Under the pieces are notes generated by a model, which was given only the letters and a program-made list of their open reading frames with translations, ran no database searches and had not been told where the DNA came from. The position numbers were made by a program, and so were the translations under genes. A DNA stretch of 64,000 nt from Phytopseudomonas seleniipraecipitans (lineage in GTDB: Bacteria; Pseudomonadota; Gammaproteobacteria; Pseudomonadales; Pseudomonadaceae), in NCBI RefSeq assembly GCF_900102335.1, contig NZ_FNBM01000008.1, positions 143,161 through 207,160 of the forward strand, written 5' to 3'. The first letter of the stretch is position 1. Every line of letters begins with the position of its first letter. Positions 27,676 through 35,357 of the stretch are shown piece after piece.

Positions 27676-27778
27676 GGAGAGGCTCTCTTTTTTCAGGTGG
27701 GGCAAACAGGGAATGAGGTGTCGGGGCAACCGGGGCGCCTGATTGACGCTCTTTTCGGCCACCGGTACGTCGTCGAGA

Positions 27779-28159
27779 TCAGCCCGCCAGGCCGATTTCC
27801 ACGGTGTCGCCATTGAGGCGCACCGGCCACACGCGCAGGCGCTGCTCCGGATACTCCAGGCAGCTGCCATCGGCCAGGCGGAAATGCTGTTTGTAGAGCG
27901 GCGAGGCAATCACCAAGTCGCCCTTGATCTGGCCGATCAGCCCGCGGCCGATGACGTTGGCGCCGGATTTCGGGTCGCGGTTTTCCACCGCGAACAATTG
28001 CTCGCCAGCCTCGCTGTGGGGCAGATGGAACAGTGCGATCTGGTCACCCTCTAGCCAGGCCACCACGCCCGAGTTGGCGACCAGATCCTGGCTGCTGCAC
28101 AGCGGTTGCCACTCGGTGGCGGGAAGCGATTGGGCACGCACGGCGTTGGACTGGCTCAT
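27779..28159 (-). CDS. nirD: Assimilatory nitrite reductase small subunit
   Basis: 126 residues with a Rieske-like fold (LFAVENRDPKSGANVIGRGL, then LYKQHFRLADGSCLEY). The cysteine and histidine ligands of a true Rieske cluster are absent, as is normal for NirD. It partners NirB in NADH-dependent reduction of nitrite to ammonium in the cytoplasm. Its ATG overlaps the nirB stop (ATGA). A gap of about 100 nt then leads to the FNT channel. Confidence 0.94.
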   Translation of the reverse strand: MSQSNAVRAQSLPATEWQPLCSSQDLVANSGVVAWLEGDQIALFHLPHSEAGEQLFAVENRDPKSGANVIGRGLIGQIKGDLVIASPLYKQHFRLADGSCLEYPEQRLRVWPVRLNGDTVEIGLAG

Positions 28160-30717
28160 CAGAGCACCTCCTCGGTAACGGGAATCAGGTGTAATTCACT
28201 GGCTGTCATCGGCCGGCGCTGGCCGCGTTCCTTGACGAAGTGGATGTCCGGGTCGGCGCGCTTGTCGTTGACGAAGGTGCGGAAGCGCTTGAGCTTTTCC
28301 GGGTCCTTGAGGGCGCCGGCCCATTCGCATTCGTAGCGGTCGACCACCAGTTGCATCTGCGCTTCCAGCTCATTGCCGAGGCCCAGGCTGTCGTCGAGGA
28401 TCACCGCCTTGAGGTAATCCAGGCCGCCTTCCAGCGACTCGCGCCATACCGAGGTGCGCTGCAGCTTGTCGGCGGTGCGCACGTAGAACATCAGCACACG
28501 GTCGATGGTGCGGATCAGCGCTTCGTCATCCAGGTCGGTGGCGAACAGTTCGGCGTGCCGCGGGCGCATGCCGCCGTTGCCGCACACGTAGAGGTTCCAG
28601 CCCTTGTCGGTGGCGATCACGCCGATGTCCTTGCTCTGCGCTTCGGCGCACTCACGGGTGCAGCCGCTGACCGCGAACTTGATCTTGTGCGGCGAACGCA
28701 GGCCCTTGTAACGATCTTCCAGGCGCAGCGCCATGCCGACGCTGTCCTGCACGCCGTAGCGGCACCAGGTGCTGCCCACGCAGGACTTCACGGTACGCAG
28801 CGACTTGCCGTAGGCATGCCCGGTCTCGAAGCCGGCAGCGATCAGCTCGCTCCAGATCTCCGGCAGTTCGTGCAACTGCGCGCCGAACAGGTCGATGCGC
28901 TGACCACCGGTGATCTTGGTGTAGAGGTCGTATTTCTTCGCCACCGCGCCGATGGCGATCAGCCCGTCCGGGGTGATCTCGCCGCCAGGAATACGCGGCA
29001 CCACCGAGTAGGTGCCGTTCTTCTGCATGTTGGCCATGAAGGTGTCGTTGGTGTCCTGCAGCGGGATCAGCAGCGGATCGGTGATCGGCTGGTTCCAGCA
29101 CGACGCCAGGATCGAACCGACTGCCGGTTTGCAGATATCGCAGCCGGTGTGGCCGCGACCATGCTTGGCCAGCAGCTCCTCGAAACTGAGCACGCCTTCC
29201 ACGCGGACGATGGCGTACAGCTCCTGGCGGGTATGGGCGAAGTGTTCGCAGAGGCTCTTGTCGACGGCCACGCCGCGGGCGCTCAGCTCGTGCTCGAAAA
29301 CCTGCTTGAGCAAGGCGCTGCAGCCACCGCAACCGCTGCCGGCCTTGGTGATGGCCTTCAATTCGCCAAGGTCGGTGATGCCGGCGTCGACCTGGCAGCA
29401 CACCGCGCCCTTGCTGACGTTGTGGCAAGAACAGATGGTCGCGGTATCCGGCAGCGCATCGGCACCCAGAGTCGGTGCGCCGTCGGAGAGCGGCAGGATC
29501 AGGCTGGACGGATCGGCCGGCAGCTTGATGCCGTTCTGGGCGTACTGCAGCAGGGTGTCGTAATAGCTGTTGTCGCCGACCAGCACGGCGCCGATGACGT
29601 GCTGACCATCCGGCGAGACCACCAGACGGCGGTAGCTGGCGTTGGCTTCGTCGATGTAGCGGTAGCTCTTGGCGCCCGGCGTGGCGGCGTGGGCGTCGCC
29701 GATGGAGCCGACGTCGACACCCAGCAGCTTGAGCTTGGTCGACATGTCGGCGCCGGTGAACGCTTCATGGGCAGTATTCGCGAGCTGCGCGGCGACGTTA
29801 CGGGCCATCGAATAGCCCGGAGCGACCAGGCCGAAGACCATGCCATTCCAGGACGCGCACTCGCCGATGGCGAAAATCGCCGGGTCGCTGGTGCGGCAGT
29901 CATTGTCGACCACCACGCCACCGCGGGGCGCGACATCCAGGCCAGCAGCACGGCCGAGGGCGTCCTGCGGACGAATCCCGGCGGAAAACACGATCAGGTC
30001 GGTTTCCAAGAATTCGCCGTCATTAAATTTCATCCGGTAGGCGTATTCCTCACCGATTACGATCTCCTGGGTAGCACGCGACAGGTGTACGCCAACGCCA
30101 AGGGCTTCGATGCGCGCCCGCAGTGCGTCGCCACCGTCCACATCCAGCTGCACCGGCATCAGGCGTGGCGCGAACTCCACCACGTGGGCTTCCAGGCCAA
30201 GGGACTTGAGCGCATTGGCGGCCTCCAGCCCGAGCAGGCCGCCGCCGACCACCACGCCACGGCGGGCATTGGCTGCTGCCGAGCGGATACCGTCGAGGTC
30301 GTCCAGGGTGCGGTAGACCAGGCGCGAATTGCCCTCGGCGCCCGGAATCGGCGGCACGAAGGGGTAGGAACCGGTGGCCAGCACCAGCCGGTCGTAGCTG
30401 CGACGGCCCTTGGTGGTGACCACTTCGCGGTTCTCGCGGTCGATCTCCAGCACCTGCTCGCCAAGGTGCAGCTGCACGCCGTTGCGGGCGTAAAGATCAG
30501 GCTCGCCAAGGGCCAGGGCTTCGGCATCCTTGCCGGAGAAGTACTCGGACAGGTGCACACGGTCATAGGCGCGCTGGCGTTCTTCGCCATACACGTGCAC
30601 CTGATAGCGGTGCAGGGCGCCGCTGGCGATCAACTGCTCCACACAGTGGTGGCCGACCATGCCGTTGCCGATGACGATCAGGTTCTCGCGCTTGATCGAT
30701 GTGACGATGGAATTCAT
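28159..30717 (-). CDS. nirB: NADH-dependent assimilatory nitrite reductase large subunit
   Basis: 852 residues in the family order. An FAD/NADH-binding pyridine-nucleotide oxidoreductase part comes first (IVIGNGMVGHHCVEQL; later GVVVGGGLLGLEAANAL). It is followed by a BFD-like [2Fe-2S] domain with CSCHNVSKGAVC and GSGCGGCSALL, then the two sulfite/nitrite reductase half domains. The siroheme-[4Fe-4S] ligands are in CVGSTWC and SGCTREC. The enzyme carries six electrons from NADH to nitrite, giving ammonium. GAGGG precedes the ATG. Transcription probably starts about 200 nt upstream at a sigma-54 promoter and must pass the leader terminator. Confidence 0.96.
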   Translation of the reverse strand: MNSIVTSIKRENLIVIGNGMVGHHCVEQLIASGALHRYQVHVYGEERQRAYDRVHLSEYFSGKDAEALALGEPDLYARNGVQLHLGEQVLEIDRENREVVTTKGRRSYDRLVLATGSYPFVPPIPGAEGNSRLVYRTLDDLDGIRSAAANARRGVVVGGGLLGLEAANALKSLGLEAHVVEFAPRLMPVQLDVDGGDALRARIEALGVGVHLSRATQEIVIGEEYAYRMKFNDGEFLETDLIVFSAGIRPQDALGRAAGLDVAPRGGVVVDNDCRTSDPAIFAIGECASWNGMVFGLVAPGYSMARNVAAQLANTAHEAFTGADMSTKLKLLGVDVGSIGDAHAATPGAKSYRYIDEANASYRRLVVSPDGQHVIGAVLVGDNSYYDTLLQYAQNGIKLPADPSSLILPLSDGAPTLGADALPDTATICSCHNVSKGAVCCQVDAGITDLGELKAITKAGSGCGGCSALLKQVFEHELSARGVAVDKSLCEHFAHTRQELYAIVRVEGVLSFEELLAKHGRGHTGCDICKPAVGSILASCWNQPITDPLLIPLQDTNDTFMANMQKNGTYSVVPRIPGGEITPDGLIAIGAVAKKYDLYTKITGGQRIDLFGAQLHELPEIWSELIAAGFETGHAYGKSLRTVKSCVGSTWCRYGVQDSVGMALRLEDRYKGLRSPHKIKFAVSGCTRECAEAQSKDIGVIATDKGWNLYVCGNGGMRPRHAELFATDLDDEALIRTIDRVLMFYVRTADKLQRTSVWRESLEGGLDYLKAVILDDSLGLGNELEAQMQLVVDRYECEWAGALKDPEKLKRFRTFVNDKRADPDIHFVKERGQRRPMTASELHLIPVTEEVL

Positions 30718-30761
30718 AGCCTGCCCTCTGTCTGCTGCGGTATCACGGTTTTCTGCAACGC

Positions 30762-30804
30762 AAAAAAAAGACGCCTGGAGCTGTTGTCAGCTTCAGGCGT
30801 CTTT
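30762..30804 (-). terminator. Intrinsic terminator inside the nirB leader
   Basis: On the minus strand AAAGACGCCTGAAGCTG and CAGCTCCAGGCGTCTTT form a long stem around ACAA, followed by a run of eight T residues ending about 45 nt before the nirB ATG. Transcription coming from the upstream promoter would stop here unless the hairpin is prevented, so it is an attenuator rather than a gene end. Confidence 0.85.
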
Positions 30805-30855
30805 GCCTTGGATTCAGTGATGTCGTTATGGCGTGGATGGCGGGCTACGGTGCCC
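30795..30855 (-). promoter_or_regulatory. ANTAR-type (NasT) double-hairpin antitermination element
   Basis: Two short stems with six-base loops occur in the nirB leader: P1 GGGC-ACCGTA-GCCC (30842-30855) and P2 AGGC-AAAGAC-GCCT (30795-30808). Both loops have A at position 1 and G at position 4, the published hallmark of RNA bound by ANTAR proteins such as NasT and NasR. P2 shares bases with the 5' arm of the terminator, so holding P2 closed would prevent the terminator, as in nitrate-responsive operons. The P1-P2 linker is 33 nt, longer than usual. The NasS/NasT genes are not in this window. Confidence 0.65.
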
Positions 30856-30924
30856 AGGCTCATCGCGCCTGGCGGCCTAAGCGGCCAGGGCACCTGCACG
30901 GTTGGTCAGGTCACGCAAAGGAGA

Positions 30925-30942
30925 TAGCAGGTAGCATGCCAA
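30925..30942 (-). promoter_or_regulatory. Sigma-54 type promoter for nirB
   Basis: Reading the minus strand, TTGGCATG-CTAC-CTGCTA matches the consensus YTGGCACG-N4-TTGCW with GG and GC exactly 10 nt apart. Transcription would start near 30915, giving a leader of about 200 nt that contains the ANTAR hairpins and the terminator. It predicts RpoN/NtrC dependence (nitrogen limitation). Confidence 0.65.
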
Positions 30943-31617
30943 CGCTTCGAGAAACGCTGCAGCTCAGCAATGACGGGACATGCAGACAGGCATGAAGGTG
31001 ACTGACCGTTATAGCGGCGGCGGGAAAAGCGAACCAAAATGAAGCGCTTCCCACCTGAACTCACCGTTTTAGGGCGCACCGGGTGCGAAGCGATAACGGC
31101 TTGACCGTCACCTGGCAGGCGTCAGCCCGCATCAACATCCACGACTCTCGCTCGAAGCGCGCCTGGTGAGCTCCGTAGGATGGGTGAAACCAATCAATGG
31201 TCGATCTCGGTGGGTTGCGCCTACGCGGCCGAGCCATCCTGCGACGTCATTCTGCAGGAGGACCGTAGCCTGGTTAACCGAAGGCGTAATCCGGGAGCAG
31301 TCGATGGACCTGCACTGATTGGCAGAAACGGCGGATTGCGCTCCGCTAATGGCCCGGCACCCGAGACGCCATGGCATGTTCGTGGTGGCTCAAGCGGATC
31401 GCCGCCCGGCTCAGCCTGCGGACAGCAGGGTGAGTGACGTAGGGTGGACAACGCTCTTTTTGTCCACCATTGCGATCGCAGAGCGGTGGACGGGTCGGGC
31501 CGCGTAGGTGAATCGTCAGCTACGCGCCCCGGTCCACCCTACGAAAAGCCGCTCCCGCCCTTTTGCGGTGGTACATGAAACATCTGTAGGCGACGCGAGC
31601 AGATCGTGAACAGGCTC
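30943..31617. other. Intergenic region rich in Pseudomonas-type repeats
   Basis: About 675 nt between the nirB promoter and the RIO1-like kinase stop contains no supportable gene. It holds a repeat module beginning GTAGGATGGGTGAAACC at about 31168 and ending GCCATCCTGCG near 31241, and a second module with perfect terminal inverted repeats (described separately). The remainder shows no ORF with a ribosome site or domain. Confidence 0.5.
31438..31543. repeat. Hairpin-type repeat element, copy A
   Basis: This 106-nt element has perfect 12-nt terminal inverted repeats, CGTAGGGTGGAC and GTCCACCCTACG. Inside, GTGGACAA and TTGTCCAC form another stem. An inverted, diverged copy lies at 61175-61263 and shares the block ACAACGCTCTTTTGTCCACC almost exactly. 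No transposase is present, so it is MITE- or REP-like. Confidence 0.7.
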
Positions 31618-32505
31618 CTAGCGCTCCCAAGGCGGAGGCGGCTCACTGTCCTTGGGCTCGTCTTCGGCATTGAGGGCTGCCTGGCGACGCGCTTCATCGG
31701 CCAGCGCGGCCTTGATCTCGCGCATCACCGCATCAACGTCGGCTTCGTCTTCCGGATCATCGAATTCGCCGGTCAGCACGCTTTCGGGCGTCAGCTTGCC
31801 GTCCTCATAGAGCGCCCACATTTCCTTGGCGTACTTGGTGAACTTCAGCTCCGGCGCGAACTGGCCGAAATAGGCCGCCATGTTGCCGACATCCCGTTCG
31901 AGCATCTTGAAGGCGTGATTGTTGCCCGCCGCATCCACCGCCTGGGGCAGGTCGATGATCACCGGGCCTTCCGGACCAAGCAGCACGTTGAACTCCGAGA
32001 GGTCGCCATGCACCAGGCCGGCGCAGAGCATCTTGACGATCTCTTCGATCATGAAGGCGTGAAATTCGCGGGCATCTTCAGGGTGCAGGTCGACGTCGTT
32101 GAGGCGCGGCGCTACGCCACCCTCGCCGTCGCTGACCAGTTCCATGAGCAGCACACCTTCGAGGAAGTCGTAGGGTTTGGGCACCCGAACGCCGGCGCTG
32201 GCCAGGCGGAACAAGGCCGCGACCTCGGCGTTCTGCCAGGCATCCTCCTGCCCCTTGCGGCCGTGCTTGGAACCCTTCGCCATGGCGCGGGCGTCCCGGC
32301 TATTGCGAACTTTACGGCCTTCCTGATATTCGGCGGCCTGACGGAAACTGCGCTTGTTGGCCTCCTTGTAGACCTTCGCGCAGCGCAGCTCGGTACCGCA
32401 ACGCACCACATAAACCGCTGCTTCCTTGCCGCTCATCAACGGGCGAATCACCTCGTCCACCAGGCCGTCTTCGACCAGGGGCTCAATGCGTTTTGGCGTC
32501 TTCAT
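31618..32505 (-). CDS. RIO1-like serine protein kinase
   Basis: 295 residues. The RIO-type kinase marks are: ATP lysine in LRCAKVYKEANKRSFRQ, the catalytic loop LCAGLVHGDLSEFNVLLG, and the metal-binding segment VIIDLPQAVDA. GSKHGRKGQEDAWQNAEVAALF is the insertion typical of bacterial PA4780-like RIO1 proteins. The C-terminal 60 residues are acidic and proline-rich. RIO proteins are atypical kinases or ATPases, and the bacterial role is not settled. The gene is alone between repeats and the divergent ada gene. Confidence 0.88.
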   Translation of the reverse strand: MKTPKRIEPLVEDGLVDEVIRPLMSGKEAAVYVVRCGTELRCAKVYKEANKRSFRQAAEYQEGRKVRNSRDARAMAKGSKHGRKGQEDAWQNAEVAALFRLASAGVRVPKPYDFLEGVLLMELVSDGEGGVAPRLNDVDLHPEDAREFHAFMIEEIVKMLCAGLVHGDLSEFNVLLGPEGPVIIDLPQAVDAAGNNHAFKMLERDVGNMAAYFGQFAPELKFTKYAKEMWALYEDGKLTPESVLTGEFDDPEDEADVDAVMREIKAALADEARRQAALNAEDEPKDSEPPPPWER

Positions 32506-32677
32506 CAGCTTTTATCAGGGTCCTCGGTGGTCTATGCGGCCCTTTTATACGGCAATCCTGGGGCAGCGCCCAGCCTCTGCCGAAAATGCATCCGCTCATC
32601 CGCTTTGAAAGCGCGATTGGCACTGGCGTGGAATCGCCTGGATACCGACAATCGACGGACTGTTACAGGAGATGAAC

Positions 32678-33739
32678 ATGTCGGAACAACGCCACTGGCA
32701 GGCGGTGTGCGAACGCGACGCCACGCAGGACGGTCACTTCGTCTTTGCCGTCCGTTCGACAGGCATCTACTGTCGCCCCAGCTGCCCGGCGCGTCGTCCG
32801 CTGCGCGAAAACGTCAGCTTCTACAGCGCCCCCGCGCAAGCCGAAGCAGCGGGTTATCGGCCCTGTAAACGCTGCAGCCCGCAAGGCAACAGCCTGGCCG
32901 AGCAGCTCGATGCGCTGGTTACGGCGGCGTGTCGCCTGCTCGACGAGGCGCAAAAGCCGCTGACCTTGAGTGCGCTCGCGGCACGAATCGGTTTGTCCCC
33001 ATCGCACCTGGCCCGGGCCTTCAAGGCACGCGCCGGGATGACGCCCAAGGCCTGGGCCACCGCCCGCCAGCGCGAGCGTCTGGAGCGAACGCTGCCGCTG
33101 GCGAACTCGGTGCTCGACGCGGCACTGGCCAGCGGCTACTCAAGCACCCGAGCGCTCTATGAAACCGCCGACGGCGTGAGCCCGGCTCGCCGTCGCCTGG
33201 GTGCTGCGGGAGAAGTGCTGCGCATCAGCGTGGCGCCCTGCCCGCTCGGCTACCTGCTGCTGGCCGCCACCGACAAAGGCCTGTGCGCCTTGCTGTTCGG
33301 CGAATCCGAAACAGCAGTTGAAACGGAGCTGCGCCAGCGTTTTCCAGCCGCGACGCTGCAGCGCGATGATGGCGCCCTGCAGGGTTGGCTGCAGGAGGTG
33401 CTTCGGCAGATCGAAGAGCCCGCTCGCGCGTCCCGATTGCCACTGGATCTGCGCGGCAGCGCTTTTCAGCAACGGGTCTGGCAGGTCCTGCGCGCCATAC
33501 CAGCCGGGCAGACCCGCACCTACGGCCAACTCGCCGCCCACCTCGACAGTCACCCACGCGCCGTGGCTCGCGCCTGCGCCAGCAATCCATTGGGCCTGCT
33601 GGTGCCCTGCCACCGCGTCACCGCCGCCGACGGCGGCCTCGGCGGTTACCGCTGGGGCGTGGCGCGCAAAGCGGCCCTGCTCAAGGCCGAAGCCGAGGCG
33701 AGCAGCGTCGAAACGGAACAGACTGAAGCCCGGCCTTAA
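32678..33739 (+). CDS. ada: Bifunctional Ada: methyl-phosphotriester sensor regulator and O6-methylguanine-DNA methyltransferase
   Basis: 353 residues from ATG 32678, chosen because AGGAG lies 6 nt upstream; the ATG 6 nt earlier is too close to it. The N-terminal zinc domain has GIYCRPSCPAR and YRPCKRCSP, the four cysteines that accept methyl groups from phosphotriesters. The middle part is an AraC-type helix-turn-helix (LSALAARIGLSPSHLARAFK). The C-terminal methyltransferase has the active-site LLVPCHRVTAADGGLGGYRW. It repairs alkylated DNA and, once methylated, activates the adaptive response. Usual Ada partners (alkB, alkA) are not adjacent. Confidence 0.95.
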   Translation: MSEQRHWQAVCERDATQDGHFVFAVRSTGIYCRPSCPARRPLRENVSFYSAPAQAEAAGYRPCKRCSPQGNSLAEQLDALVTAACRLLDEAQKPLTLSALAARIGLSPSHLARAFKARAGMTPKAWATARQRERLERTLPLANSVLDAALASGYSSTRALYETADGVSPARRRLGAAGEVLRISVAPCPLGYLLLAATDKGLCALLFGESETAVETELRQRFPAATLQRDDGALQGWLQEVLRQIEEPARASRLPLDLRGSAFQQRVWQVLRAIPAGQTRTYGQLAAHLDSHPRAVARACASNPLGLLVPCHRVTAADGGLGGYRWGVARKAALLKAEAEASSVETEQTEARP

Positions 33740-33765
33740 CCTGGCGAGGGTAGTCGCCATTTCCC

Positions 33766-33876
33766 GGGTATCGCTCCGCTCAACCCAGGCTGCGACGCTG
33801 CATGCCCACAACTCTCGGCCCGGGCTCGCCCTCACGAAGGCCAATCCGTAGCCTGACGTTGAGCGAAGCGATACCC
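33766..33876. repeat. Inverted repeat between ada and the thiolase gene
   Basis: GGGTATCGCTCCGCTCAAC (33766-33784) is repeated in reverse as GTTGAGCGAAGCGATACCC (33858-33876), differing at one position, with 73 nt between. CCCGGG and CCAGGCTGCG/CGTAGCCTGACG extend the similarity outside and inside. This GGGTATCGCTxCGCTCAACCC type is a common intergenic hairpin in Pseudomonas and may help to terminate the two convergent genes. Confidence 0.65.
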
Positions 33877-33931
33877 AGGACAGCGATTCCCGGGCGTCGA
33901 TGTGCTCGACCTGGGCTACGTTCTGACTGGC

Positions 33932-35209
33932 TCAGCGCTCCAGAATGGCCGTTACGCCCTGGCCGCCCGCGGCGCAGATGGAGATCAGGCCACGGCCTTC
34001 GCCTGCCACCGACAGCAGCTTGGCCAAGTTGGCGACGATGCGCCCGCCGGTCGCGGCGAATGGGTGGCCGGCAGCCAACGAGCTGCCCTTGACGTTGAGC
34101 TTGGCCCGGTCAATGGCGCCCAGCGGCTGCTCCAGGCCAAGCTTCGTACGGCAATAGTCGGGATCTTCCCAGGCGTTGAGCGTACACAGCACCTGAGCCG
34201 CGAATGCCTCGTGGATCTCGTAATAGTCGAAGTCCTGCAGGGTCAGGCCGTTGCGCGCCAGCAAGCGCGGCACGGCGTAGACCGGTGCCATCAGCAGCCC
34301 CTCGTCGCCTTTGACGAAATCCACCGCCGCCGCCTCGCCGTCACGCCAGTAGGCGAGAATCGGCAGGCCACGGGCCTTGGCCCACTCTTCGCTGGCAAGC
34401 AGTACCAGGGACGCACCATCGGTGAGCGGCGTCGAATTAGCCGCGGTCAGGGTGCCACGCTGGCCCTTCTCGAATACCGGCTTGAGCGTGGCAAGCTTGG
34501 CCAGGTCGATATCGGCACGCAGATTCTGGTCGCGGGTAAGGCCCAAAAATGGCGTCATCAGGTCGTCCTGCCAACCTTCGGCGTAGGCCGCGGCGAGCTT
34601 GCGATGACTCTCAACGGCTAACAGATCCTGCTCGTCGCGAGGGATGGCCCAGTGTTGCGCCATCAGCTCGCAGTGCTGTCCCATAGACAAACCGGTACGC
34701 GGCTCTCCGTTACGTGGCAGCGACGGCGCCAGATGGCGCGGACGGATCTGCAACAGCGTCTTGAGTTTGTCACCGGTGCTCTTGGCCCGATTGGCTTGTA
34801 ACAGGATCTTGCGCAAGCCCTCGTTCACGCCAATCGGCGCATCCGAGGTGGTGTCGACGCCACCGGCGATGCCGCTTTCAATCTGCCCCAGAGCGATCTT
34901 GTTGGCGACCACGAGCGCCGCCTCAAGCCCCGTGCCGCAGGCCTGCTGAAGATCATAGGCCGGCGTTTGCGGCGATAAGCGCGAGCCGAGCACACACTCA
35001 CGGGTCAGGTTGAAATCACGCGAGTGCTTGAGCACCGCGCCGGCGACTACCTCACCGAGGCGCTCGCCGTGCAGGTTGTAGCGTTCGATCAGGCCATCCA
35101 GGGCGCTGGTGAGCATCGCCTGGTTGCTGGCCGTGGCGTAGGCGCTATTGGAGCGGGCATAGGGAATGCGGTTGCCACCAACGATGGCGACCCGGCGCGG
35201 CAGGCTCAT
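33932..35209 (-). CDS. Acetyl-CoA acetyltransferase/acyl-CoA thiolase
   Basis: 425 residues from ATG 35209 (MSLPRRVAIVGGNRIPYARS), which has AAGGAG 6-7 nt upstream. Thiolase-family features are the acylated cysteine in AYDLQQACGTGLEAALV, the GNSTPLTDGAS-like segment AANSTPLTDGASLVLL, the histidine in YEIHEAFAAQVL and the C-terminal CAAGGQG. It catalyses thiolytic cleavage or Claisen condensation of acyl-CoA. The next genes, reading the other way, encode a FabG-like reductase and a MaoC hydratase, so the cluster is a fatty-acid or polyketide-like beta-oxidation or synthesis module. The chain specificity is unknown. Confidence 0.93.
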   Translation of the reverse strand: MSLPRRVAIVGGNRIPYARSNSAYATASNQAMLTSALDGLIERYNLHGERLGEVVAGAVLKHSRDFNLTRECVLGSRLSPQTPAYDLQQACGTGLEAALVVANKIALGQIESGIAGGVDTTSDAPIGVNEGLRKILLQANRAKSTGDKLKTLLQIRPRHLAPSLPRNGEPRTGLSMGQHCELMAQHWAIPRDEQDLLAVESHRKLAAAYAEGWQDDLMTPFLGLTRDQNLRADIDLAKLATLKPVFEKGQRGTLTAANSTPLTDGASLVLLASEEWAKARGLPILAYWRDGEAAAVDFVKGDEGLLMAPVYAVPRLLARNGLTLQDFDYYEIHEAFAAQVLCTLNAWEDPDYCRTKLGLEQPLGAIDRAKLNVKGSSLAAGHPFAATGGRIVANLAKLLSVAGEGRGLISICAAGGQGVTAILER

Positions 35210-35357
35210 GTAAAGCTCCTTGCGGGTAATATTCTGCGGCACTTTAAGTGCCTATTTATCGACGCGCAGGCCGGTCATTGGGCTGCTGTCGATGCATGAA
35301 ACGAGTGATGGCGTACAGTGGTCAACCTCTTTGAGTTTCAGCCCTGGAGTCTGTTCC

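Noticed and set aside
28240-30927. 895-codon frame on the plus strand over nirB
   Set aside because: Antisense shadow of nirB; the minus-strand product has all NirB motifs and the operon context.
31074-31090. NtrC binding dyad upstream of the nirB sigma-54 promoter
   Set aside because: GCGCACC-GGGTGCG is palindromic, but the half-site spacing is too short for the NtrC consensus (TGCAC-N7-GTGCA).
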